In this document: positions 44,598 to 52,837 of the stretch, piece by piece
How positions within the stretch are numbered: position 1 is the first letter of the stretch
Layout: each line of letters starts with the position of its first letter
Origin: Deltaproteobacteria bacterium
GTDB lineage: Bacteria; Myxococcota_A; Polyangia; Haliangiales; Haliangiaceae
Assembly: GCA_021413675.1 (NCBI GenBank)
Contig: JAIOQA010000466.1
Coordinates: 1 to 52,837, forward strand
Length of the DNA: 52,837 nt
Direction: 5' to 3'
Translations under genes and position numbers: made by a program
The notes under the pieces: model-generated
Database searches by the model: none
Told to the model about the DNA's origin: nothing
Seen by the model: the letters and a program-made list of their open reading frames with translations, nothing else

Positions 44598-45487
44598 TAG
44601 CCGCCGCCGGGCTCGGCGGTCGCGGTCGCGGCCGGTCCGGCGACGCCGTGGGCGGCGAAGCGCTGCTCGTGGATCATCGCGCCGCGGGCGTCGTACGCGA
44701 CCACCAGCGCGAGGTCGGCGCTGTACGCGCGGCGGGTCACCGTGGCTGGCATCATCTGCGGCGCGCACGCCGCGGGCGACGGCACCGGCGGCGACGGCGG
44801 CATCGGCGGCATCATCTGGTAGTCGTACTTGCTGCACCCGACGTGTTCCGGCACCCGGATCTCGCTGCCGCGATCGAGGTGACGCGCGTAGATCACGGTC
44901 AACTCGCCGCCGCTCCAGCTCGGAAAGAACACGTCGGTGGTGCGTGTGGCCTCCGGACCGAGCGCCTGGCCTGGGGTCGCGGTCCCGGCGACCGCAAGCG
45001 CCGCCTCGAGCGCGCTGGTCTCGGCCGCGACATAGCCGTCCCAGCGCGCGCGCGCGTCGTCGAACGCGGCCACCAGATCGAGCGGCGCCGCCGACGTGCC
45101 ATCGATCCGCTCGACCCGCCCGATCGCCTCGTACCAGCTGGCCACCTTGGCGCGCGCGTCGTGATCGAGGGCGATCCGGACCACCGCGGGCATCGCGAGC
45201 GCCGCCAGCCGCGCCTCCCCCACCGGCGCGATCAGGAACGAACCCGCCGTCGCCACCACCAGGTCGCCCGGCCCGAGCGTCGCGCGCCGCGACGCGATCA
45301 GCGGCGCGACATCGCCCCACCGCGACGTCGCCGGCACCAGCAGCCCGACGAGCGAATCCTCGGTGCCGACCGCGGGCCGCGCGATCACATCGGTTGCCGT
45401 CGCGTTCGCATCGAACGGTCGCCACGGCCGCCCGATGCCGGGCGAACAAGCGGATAGCGCGAGGACCCAGGCGAAGCGCAGCGACAT
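44594..45487 (-). CDS. Hypothetical lipoprotein
   Basis: 297 residues from ATG 45487, chosen because the signal peptide starts there (MSLRFAWVLALSACSPG, lipidation Cys after LSA). The mature part has no recognised family. Notable are a Met/Pro-rich stretch (YQMMPPMPPSPPVPSP, then CAPQMM) near residue 245 and a final Gly-rich tail. Overall alpha/beta, probably a periplasmic or outer-membrane-anchored protein. It is convergent with the dap operon. Confidence 0.68.
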   Translation of the reverse strand: MSLRFAWVLALSACSPGIGRPWRPFDANATATDVIARPAVGTEDSLVGLLVPATSRWGDVAPLIASRRATLGPGDLVVATAGSFLIAPVGEARLAALAMPAVVRIALDHDARAKVASWYEAIGRVERIDGTSAAPLDLVAAFDDARARWDGYVAAETSALEAALAVAGTATPGQALGPEATRTTDVFFPSWSGGELTVIYARHLDRGSEIRVPEHVGCSKYDYQMMPPMPPSPPVPSPAACAPQMMPATVTRRAYSADLALVVAYDARGAMIHEQRFAAHGVAGPAATATAEPGGGY

Positions 45488-45642
45488 CGGCGGTTGATCA
45501 CGCACCACGCGCCGCGTTGGTCTGTCGTCGCCGAGCATCGGTCAGTCCGCCGCGTGCCGGCGACACGTGCCGCCGACGTGTCCGGTCACGTCGGGGTCCC
45601 ACTCCGCGACGAGCTGCATCCGAGTCGCGCCGGCGCTGACGC

Positions 45643-46224
45643 TCACTTCGGCGTCAGGTCCAGGACGCCGCAGTAGCGGCCGACGAACGCGCCCGCGACC
45701 TCGACCTTCTTGCCCGAGAGCGTGCCCGCGTTGGGCGTGAACGCCGTCTTCGGCACGCAGATCGTCGTCGGCTCGCCCTCCTTGGCGGCCTTCGCGATCA
45801 GCGTGATGCCGGCGCCGCCGCCCATGTCGGTGTACGCGTCGGTGCCGAGCCCCTGCGCTTGCGGGTGGTAGTAGACCCGCACCTGGATCACGCCCTCGGG
45901 CGTCTGGAACCCGTTGTTCAGCACGTTGGCGCAGGTGATCGCGTCGCTGTCGAAGAGCTCGACCTGCTCGGTCAGGTACTGGCCGTTCTTGAGCGACACC
46001 GCGAACCCGTGCATGGGCTTCGACGGCGCGCCGTCGATCGTGAGCGCGAGCGCGGGGCAGCCCGCGGGCTCCGCCGCGCCACCACTGCCACCACTACCGC
46101 CACTGCCACCACCAACGCCACTGCCGCTCGAGCCGCTCGCGGCCTCGCCTCCGCCCTTCTTGCATCCGCCGACACCGGCGAGCCCCATCATCGAGACCAA
46201 CGCGATCGATCCCATGCGCTTCAT
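45643..46224 (-). CDS. Lipoprotein with Gly/Ser tandem-repeat linker
   Basis: 193 residues; ATG 46224 follows GGAGG. The lipoprotein signal ends in GVGGC. Residues about 27-52 are an almost pure Gly/Ser linker encoded by an imprecise triplet tandem repeat (CCACCACTGCCACC-type on the plus strand). The globular part (CPALALTIDGAPSKPMHGFAV to the end) is beta-rich with four further Cys residues, family unknown. The linker would hold the domain away from the membrane. Confidence 0.75.
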   Translation of the reverse strand: MKRMGSIALVSMMGLAGVGGCKKGGGEAASGSSGSGVGGGSGGSGGSGGAAEPAGCPALALTIDGAPSKPMHGFAVSLKNGQYLTEQVELFDSDAITCANVLNNGFQTPEGVIQVRVYYHPQAQGLGTDAYTDMGGGAGITLIAKAAKEGEPTTICVPKTAFTPNAGTLSGKKVEVAGAFVGRYCGVLDLTPK

Positions 46225-46267
46225 GCGTGACCTCCACCGCAACGCGATCGCACGCGCCGCGCCACGT

Positions 46268-46552
46268 TCATCGCTTGATCACGAAGCCCGCGTCGCCGAC
46301 CACCGCCAGCTCCGCGACCTCGACCGCGCTGACCGCCGCCAGCGACGGGCCGCGATGGCACCACGCGATCAGCGCGTCGACCGCGGCCGACGGCCCTTCG
46401 GCCTCGAGCGCGACCGAGCCATCGGCCTGGTTCGCGACCCAGCCGCGCAGCCCGAGCTCCTGTGCCTGGTAGCGCGTCGACGCGCGGTAGCCCACGCCCT
46501 GGACGCGACCGCGCACCACGACGCCGACCCGACGGCTCCCCTCTTCAGACAT
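46268..46552 (-). CDS. acyP: Acylphosphatase
   Basis: 94 residues. The family signature is complete: VRGRVQGVGYRAS with the phosphate-binding Arg23, and GWVANQADGSV with catalytic Asn41. It hydrolyses acyl phosphates such as 1,3-bisphosphoglycerate or carbamoyl phosphate. Length and motif spacing are standard, and the start is the first ATG. It is divergent from the metallophosphatase gene. Confidence 0.94.
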   Translation of the reverse strand: MSEEGSRRVGVVVRGRVQGVGYRASTRYQAQELGLRGWVANQADGSVALEAEGPSAAVDALIAWCHRGPSLAAVSAVEVAELAVVGDAGFVIKR

Positions 46553-46649
46553 CGCGCCCAGCGTACGCGCGCCCGGGCCCGCGCCGCAATCGCGCCGGAG
46601 GCGGCGCCGCGTCTATGCCGCGCGCCCGCGATCCGGTACCGTCGACGCG

Positions 46650-47512
<863 letters not shown>

Positions 47513-47516
<4 letters not shown>

Positions 47517-47540
47517 CAGGCGATTCCGCGGCCTTATAGT
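47513..47540 (+). promoter_or_regulatory. Consensus sigma-70 promoter of rpmE
   Basis: TTGACA (47513-47518), a 16-bp spacer and TATAGT (47535-47540). This is close to the housekeeping consensus and stands out in such GC-rich DNA. The predicted start is near 47547, giving a leader of about 120 nt. Confidence 0.75.
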
Positions 47541-47597
47541 GCGCGCCCTCTCCCTGGCAGCACCGCATGGATCTCCCACGCGGCGTCGTGCTAAGGA

Positions 47598-47648
47598 TTC
47601 CGGCTCGAACCGCCGGAAACAACCGGGTCCTGGCGCCTCGCGCGCCAG
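47598..47648 (+). promoter_or_regulatory. Structured 5' leader of rpmE: two hairpins
   Basis: TTCCGGC-(7-nt loop)-GCCGGAA at 47598-47618 and CTGGCGC-CTCGC-GCGCCAG at 47630-47648 are both perfect 7-bp stems within the leader. The second ends 5 nt before the GAGGAAG ribosome binding site. This is the arrangement of autoregulatory ribosomal-protein leaders, so feedback control by bL31 is a reasonable guess. Confidence 0.55.
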
Positions 47649-47665
47649 CAACGAGGAAGCACTTT

Positions 47666-47890
47666 ATGAAGGCCACCGCAGCTCACCCGCACTACAAGCC
47701 CGCCAAGATCACCTGCGCCTGCGGCGTGATCCACGAGACCTTCTCGACGCGTGGCGACTTCTCGGTCGACATCTGCTCGCAGTGCCACCCGTTCTTCACG
47801 GGCAAGCAGAAGCTGATGGACACCGCCGGCCGCATCGACCGGTTCAACAAGAAGTACAACCGCGGCGGCGGCGGTCAGACGCCCGCGTAG
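47666..47890 (+). CDS. rpmE: 50S ribosomal protein bL31 (zinc-binding form)
   Basis: 74 residues; ATG 47666 follows GAGGAAG. Typical bL31: KITCACGVIHETFSTRGDFSVDICSQCHPFFTGKQKLMDTAGRIDRF. The Cys pairs CAC and CSQC show the zinc-bound C+ form. Next gene prfA, as commonly arranged in bacteria. Confidence 0.96.
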   Translation: MKATAAHPHYKPAKITCACGVIHETFSTRGDFSVDICSQCHPFFTGKQKLMDTAGRIDRFNKKYNRGGGGQTPA

Positions 47891-47904
47891 GGCCTGGCCC
47901 GCGC

Positions 47905-47935
47905 GAGGCGCCCCGTCGTGAACGGGCGTCGCCTC
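47905..47935 (+). terminator. Attenuator/terminator-like hairpin between rpmE and prfA
   Basis: GAGGCG...CGCCTC (6 bp) continuing into CCCGT/ACGGG (5 bp) across a small bulge, 15 bp after the rpmE stop. It could reduce read-through into prfA. There is no T-tract beyond CCTTC. Confidence 0.4.
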
Positions 47936-48065
47936 CCTTCGGTACTTCCAGATCGCGCGCCGCGCCGACATTCGTCGGTGCGCGCGCGCTGTTCGCGTTC
48001 CATCCGGATCGCGCTGCGCCGGGCCGCGCCGCGGCCCGCCTTCGTGCGGTGAGTCAGGACTAGCC

Positions 48066-49156
<1,091 letters not shown>

Positions 49157-49157
<1 letters not shown>

Positions 49158-49645
49158 TGCGGGCGGCGGGCGCAGCGCTCGCCGTCGCGCTCGCGGCGGC
49201 CGGGTGCGGGCAGCCCGCCCTCGACTCGTGCGCCGATCCGCTCGGCGGCACCTGGGACGTCGTCGGCGAGCTCGCGCCGTCCGGCGAGCCGCGTCGCTAC
49301 CACGCGCTCGACCTCGGCGCCACGATCGAGATGTACCCGATGTTCGACGACGGCCTGGTCGACGCCGCCGATCGCAAGGACACCACGCCCACCGCGATCA
49401 TCGCGGCGCCCGCCGCCCTCGATCTATCGCGCACGACCGGCCAGGACGCGCTCGGCGGGCAGATCACCCGCCGGTTCATGCGCGGCGACCGGTCGTGCGT
49501 GATGCGCGCCCCGGCCCACCTGCGCGCGTGCACGGAGGATCGGGCCACCCTCGAGGCCGCGCTGCTCGCGCCGCCGACCAACTGGCAGACATGTACGGGT
49601 GCCCCACCGACGGTGGTGAGGTGGCAACTCACGCGCGGACCGTGA
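49157..49645 (+). CDS. Hypothetical lipoprotein
   Basis: 162 residues from ATG 49157; the GTG one codon earlier is possible. Signal peptide with lipobox AAAGCGQ. The mature part begins CADPLGGTWDVVGELAPSGEP, a beta-rich small domain with five Cys; GTW near the mature start recalls lipocalin-like folds but this is weak. Overlap with prfA suggests co-transcription only. Confidence 0.65.
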
Positions 49646-49699
49646 CCGCGTTCGCACGGCGGGGTTGCCGCGCGGTCGGTTTGCCCTCATCCTGATCAG

Positions 49700-50134
49700 G
49701 TGACCAAGCTTCTCATCGGAATGCTCAAGGGCCTGGTCCTCGGTGGTGCGCTTGGCTACGGAGCCTACGCCCTCGGGATGGACGGCGGCTGGAACTGGAT
49801 CACCTACGGCGTCATCGGCGCACTGGTCGGCCTCGTGGTCGGCAAGCCGCTGTGGACGATGATCCTCGACAAGAAGTCGACGACCGTCGTCGGCATGCTG
49901 AAGGCGATCTTCGGCTTCGGCATCGGCGTCGGGCTGTACGCGCTGGTCGCGAAGGCCTGGGGCGGGTTCCAGCTGAGCCTGCTCGACTGGCACCAGCAGT
50001 TCGTCTGGAACATCCAGCCGATCTTCGGCGCCGCGGTCGGCGCGGTCTACGGTGGGTTCGTCGAGCTCGACGACTCGCTCGACGACAACCAGAAGCAGCT
50101 CCCGCCCAGCGCGGCGAAGCAGCTCAAGAAGTAG
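49700..50134 (+). CDS. Small membrane protein, glycine-zipper type
   Basis: 144 residues from GTG 49700. Several glycine-rich hydrophobic segments (about 5-28, 35-50, 65-85 and 110-125; VIGALVGLVVGKPL, AIFGFGIGVGLYALV, IFGAAVGAVYGGFV) followed by a charged tail (LDDSLDDNQKQL...KQLKK). No family recognised. It is likely an inner membrane protein of unknown role. Confidence 0.65.
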   Translation: MTKLLIGMLKGLVLGGALGYGAYALGMDGGWNWITYGVIGALVGLVVGKPLWTMILDKKSTTVVGMLKAIFGFGIGVGLYALVAKAWGGFQLSLLDWHQQFVWNIQPIFGAAVGAVYGGFVELDDSLDDNQKQLPPSAAKQLKK

Positions 50135-50150
50135 CGGCCTGGGCCGCGCG

Positions 50151-51488
50151 TCAGTCGAGCGCGAGCTCGACCGCGACGCCGACGCGATCGCTGGTCGTGG
50201 TGACGGTGCCGATCGTCGCCGCGGCGACAGGCCCGAACGGGTTGACCTGCGTGAGCCGGGTGTCAGCGGTGTCGACCGAGCGCGCGAACGTTCGCGACCA
50301 GCCGGCCGAGATCGTGAACCCGGCGGCGGTCAACTCCACGCCGAGCGCGCCGGTGTCGCCGCCGAGATCGGCGAACGCCGGCCCGACGAACGCCCGCGGG
50401 GTCGCGCCCTGCACGTGGGCGTAGCCCGCGGTCAGCCACGCGAACCCCGGCGCGAGCTCGACGTCGAGCGAGGCGCGCAACGCGCCGTGGGCCTGGGTGA
50501 CGAGCGTCGACGGCACCTCGGTCAGCGCGGCGGACTTGCCGGTCTGGTCGACGACGCGCACGCCGCGCACCGTCCACACCGGCGCGTCGCGACCGGGCGC
50601 GAACCACAGCTCGCCGCCCAGCTCGAGCGCCCACCGCTCGCCCAGCCAGCGCACGCCGGCGCGCGCGGTGACCGTCGCCGGGAGATCGATCGCCGCGGTC
50701 GGCGCGAGGGCGTCGACCGTCGGGATGCCAGCGGCGGTCGCGGTTGCGGTGCCATCGAGCGCCGCCGGCGCGGTCGCCGCGACGCCGAGCGCGAGCTCGA
50801 TCGGCACGTCGCCAGGCGCGATCATCACGCCCAGCGCGCCGCCCGGGACCACGCCCTGATCGGCGCGCAGCTCGAGGTCGACGTCGCGGCTCGCGTCGTC
50901 GGGGTCGTCGAAGCGGTCGGGGTACCCGGCCCACGCGCGGCGCCGCTCGCGCATCCCGACCCGATCGAGGCGCAGGCTCGCGCCGACCGCGATCGTGTCC
51001 GAGATCCGGACCGCCAGCCCGGCGGCCAGCGTGCGGCGCTGGTAGCTGCCCGAGAGGCCGGCGTAGCGGTGGGGATCGAGGCGCGTGACGTCGGCGGGCG
51101 GCTGGCGGAGCTCCGGGATCGGCAGCTGCCGGGTCCACGCCGCGGTGGTCGCGTAGCCGACGCCGATCACGAACCGCCCGACGCTGCCCGCGGCGAACAC
51201 CGCCGGGGCGAGCGAGCCGGTGGCCTGGTCGGCGATCACGGGCGCAGCCGGGCGCGCGCCGGTGAGCGTCACGTCGGGATCGAACGCGGTCAGGCCCGCG
51301 GTGCCGCGGCGCACGTCGCGGCGCGCGAGGCCGGCGGGACACGCGGTCAGCGCGCCGGCGCCATCGTCGGAGACCAGCCCGGTGCCCGCGCGGCCGATCG
51401 CGCGCGCCGCCGGGAGATCATCGAGCGGGCCATCGGCGCGCGCGATCCCGCCGCCGACCACGAGCCACGCGACGAGCCAGCGATGCAC
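50151..51488 (-). CDS. FadL/OmpP1/TodX-type outer membrane protein
   Basis: 445 residues with a signal peptide (WLVAWLVVGGGIARAD). The mature N-terminus (LPAARAIGRAGTGLVSDDGAGALTACPAGLARRD) copies the hatch-domain pattern of FadL-type transporters (G.x.AG.A..DD..A...NPAGLA), with Cys in place of Asn. The rest is a long beta-barrel with alternating strands (FVIGVGYATTAAW, LRASLDVELAPGFAWLTAGYAHV, TISAGWSRTF). It probably passes hydrophobic compounds across the outer membrane. The usual terminal aromatic residue is absent (ends VELALD), which is atypical. Confidence 0.75.
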   Translation of the reverse strand: MHRWLVAWLVVGGGIARADGPLDDLPAARAIGRAGTGLVSDDGAGALTACPAGLARRDVRRGTAGLTAFDPDVTLTGARPAAPVIADQATGSLAPAVFAAGSVGRFVIGVGYATTAAWTRQLPIPELRQPPADVTRLDPHRYAGLSGSYQRRTLAAGLAVRISDTIAVGASLRLDRVGMRERRRAWAGYPDRFDDPDDASRDVDLELRADQGVVPGGALGVMIAPGDVPIELALGVAATAPAALDGTATATAAGIPTVDALAPTAAIDLPATVTARAGVRWLGERWALELGGELWFAPGRDAPVWTVRGVRVVDQTGKSAALTEVPSTLVTQAHGALRASLDVELAPGFAWLTAGYAHVQGATPRAFVGPAFADLGGDTGALGVELTAAGFTISAGWSRTFARSVDTADTRLTQVNPFGPVAAATIGTVTTTSDRVGVAVELALD

Positions 51489-51586
51489 CGCGCGCGACTA
51501 TAGCGATCGGGCCGCGGCGTTGGCGAGGTCGCCGGCCCGCGGGTGACCCATGGCACGGTCGGAACTCGACGTGCCGCCTCTCGCGC

Positions 51587-52024
51587 TCAGGCCGCCTGCG
51601 CCGCGGCCTCGACGCGCGGGCGCGCGGGCACGGCCGCGGTGGGCGCGACCCGGGCGCGCAGCATCGGCGCGAACGCGGCGCGGTAGCTCCACGCCAGCGC
51701 CAGCTCGAGCCCGAGGAAGACCACCGCGACCGGCAGGCCGCTCGGCACCAGCACCGCGTGGAAGAAGGCGATGCCGACGAGGATCGGGGCGAGCAGCGCC
51801 AGGGCCAGCGGCACGAACCGGTTGGCCAGCAACAGCGCGCCGGCGCCGATCTCGATGATCTTCACGAACGTCAGCAGCTTGCTCGACACCAGCGCACCGA
51901 CGAACGCCATCGCCGCCGGCGGCATGCCCTCGGGCTCGGGCAAGAAGTGGAGGAAGTAGTTGAGCCCGAACACGACGAAGCCGGTGCCGAGCAGGAGGCG
52001 GAGGACCGTGGTGATGCGCGTCAT
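51587..52024 (-). CDS. DoxX-family membrane protein
   Basis: 145 residues with four hydrophobic segments (LLLGTGFVVFGLNYFLHF; MAFVGALVSSKLLTFVKIIEIGAGALLL; ALALLAPILVGIAFFHAVL; VVFLGLELALAW), matching the four-helix DoxX/SURF4-like family; the GLNYFLHFLP segment is typical. A Pro/Ala-rich tail follows. Function of such small DoxX proteins is unclear. It is divergent from the LysR regulator 74 bp away, a common regulator-target pairing. Confidence 0.85.
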   Translation of the reverse strand: MTRITTVLRLLLGTGFVVFGLNYFLHFLPEPEGMPPAAMAFVGALVSSKLLTFVKIIEIGAGALLLANRFVPLALALLAPILVGIAFFHAVLVPSGLPVAVVFLGLELALAWSYRAAFAPMLRARVAPTAAVPARPRVEAAAQAA

Positions 52025-52098
52025 GCGGCCACTCTAGGTCGTTGCCCGAGATGCACTAGTCCGAACCTGAGCAACGCGCTATTGTCCTGGCGACAACG

Positions 52099-52837
52099 AT
52101 GGATCTCAACCGGGCCAGCACCTTCGTCCGCGTCGTCGAGACCGGCGGGTTCACCCGCGCCGCCGAGGCGCTCCAGCTGCCACCGTCGTCGATCAGCCGC
52201 AGCGTCGCGCGGCTCGAGGCGGAGCTGGGCGTGGTGCTGCTCGAGCGCACGACCCGCAAGATCACGCTCACCGACGCCGGGCGCGCGTTCTTCGAGCGGG
52301 CGCGCGAGGCGCTGGCCGGGCTCGAGCAGGCCAACGCGCTGGCGAAGGACGCCGCGCGCGAGGCCCACGGCATCGTCCGGCTCGCCGCGCCGCCGGACTT
52401 CGGCGCCCGCCTCGGCGGCGCGCTCGCGCCGTTCCTCGCCGAGCACCGCCGGATCCAGGTCGAGATGACCTTCACCACCCGCGGCGTCGAGCTGGTCGGC
52501 GAGCTGGTCGATCTCGCGCTGGCCTTCGGCCGGCTGCCGGACTCGTCGCTGGTCGCGCGCCGCCTCGGCGTGGCCAGCGGCCGGCTCTACGCCGCGCCCA
52601 GCTACCTCGCCGCGCGCGGCCAGCCGCGCACGATCGCCGAGCTCGCGCAGCACGACGCGCTCTTGCTCCGCGCCACCGGCGGCCTCGCGCGCTGGGAGCT
52701 GATCGGCCCGCGCGGCGTCGAGCGCGTGCAGCCGCAGAGCCGGCTGATGGGCGATCACCTGCCGTTCATCGCCGACGCCGCGCTCGCGGGCGTGGGCATC
52801 GCGCTGTTGCCCGAGTACGTCGGCGAGCGCGGCGTCG
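52099..52837 (+). CDS. LysR-family transcriptional regulator (3' end outside window)
   Basis: 246 residues visible from ATG 52099; the frame continues past the right edge. N-terminal winged helix-turn-helix (FVRVVETGGFTRAAEALQLPPSSISRSVARLEAELGVVLLERTTRKITLTDAG) is classic LysR, close to the CrgA/DhcR-like group by the PPSSISR segment and the effector domain start HGIVRLAAPPDFG. The periplasmic-binding-like effector domain is truncated after LLPEYVGERG. It probably controls the divergent DoxX gene. Confidence 0.94.
   Translation, partial: MDLNRASTFVRVVETGGFTRAAEALQLPPSSISRSVARLEAELGVVLLERTTRKITLTDAGRAFFERAREALAGLEQANALAKDAAREAHGIVRLAAPPDFGARLGGALAPFLAEHRRIQVEMTFTTRGVELVGELVDLALAFGRLPDSSLVARRLGVASGRLYAAPSYLAARGQPRTIAELAQHDALLLRATGGLARWELIGPRGVERVQPQSRLMGDHLPFIADAALAGVGIALLPEYVGERGV

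Noticed and set aside
47598..47665. tRNA-like element (GGCTCGAACC)
   Set aside because: The T-loop-like string is not accompanied by acceptor or D/anticodon stems at tRNA spacing; it is better explained as the loop of a leader hairpin.
47567..47665. In-frame N-terminal extension of rpmE from ATG 47567
   Set aside because: bL31 starts at the Met of 47666, which has a good ribosome binding site; the extension would cover the hairpins and has no counterpart in the family.
50134..50147. Terminator hairpin GCGGCC/GGCCGC between convergent genes
   Set aside because: The stem is short and the loop would be only 2-4 nt with no T-tract; chance is likely in GC-rich DNA.

Overview
The window is very GC-rich chromosomal DNA, almost fully coding on both strands, and most likely comes from a myxobacterium (Myxococcota, Polyangia or Haliangium/Kofleriaceae-like). 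The reasons are the gene content: a Myxococcales-type sigma factor beside a Ser/Thr kinase with an anti-sigma-like zinc finger, a second Hanks kinase, NtrC-type activators, an MglA-like GTPase with Roadblock partners, PATAN domains and many lipoproteins. GTG and TTG starts and 1-4 nt stop/start overlaps are frequent. I see no rRNA, tRNA, CRISPR array, prophage or intact insertion sequence. The taxonomic placement is inference.

Layout. 0-4.3 kb: truncated ZAS-kinase, divergent sigma factor, two lipoproteins. 4.4-7.7 kb: a coupled pair, GH130-type glycosidase/phosphorylase and a GT4 glycosyltransferase fused to an alpha/alpha-barrel domain. 7.7-11.4 kb: signalling run with an NtrC-like activator whose receiver lacks the phospho-acceptor Asp, a CheY-like protein, an iron-permease-family protein and a PAS histidine kinase. 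11.4-16.5 kb: three overlapping genes for an MrfA/DUF1998-type helicase, a UvrD-type helicase and a small PD-(D/E)XK-like protein, with a hairpin masking the first ribosome binding site. 16.5-19.3 kb: a 2OG-Fe(II) oxygenase, a DUF481 protein and a repeat lipoprotein.

19.3-24.1 kb is the most unusual part. Three translationally coupled genes encode a protein with two CBM21-like starch/glycogen-binding domains, a PHP-family phosphoesterase, and a 1009-residue polypeptide that joins a CBM48/GH13 amylase-like enzyme to a C-terminal radical SAM domain. I know of no described system with this fusion.

24.3-33.4 kb: a TauD-like oxygenase, a PDZ protein, an NtrC-type activator divergent from a six-gene operon (degenerate histidine kinase, REC-PATAN-Roadblock regulator, PATAN/MshEN-like protein, two Roadblock proteins, MglA-like GTPase), then a Ser/Thr kinase. 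The shared intergenic region carries clustered TCCGGAC half-sites. 33.7-52.8 kb is mainly housekeeping: RsmB-type rRNA methyltransferase, glutamate dehydrogenase, ribF, dapA-dapB, acylphosphatase, a metallophosphatase, rpmE with a structured leader, prfA, a FadL-type outer membrane protein and a DoxX/LysR pair. Between 40.6 and 40.9 kb lies a non-coding block with a long inverted repeat around two short direct repeats that look like an IS terminus.
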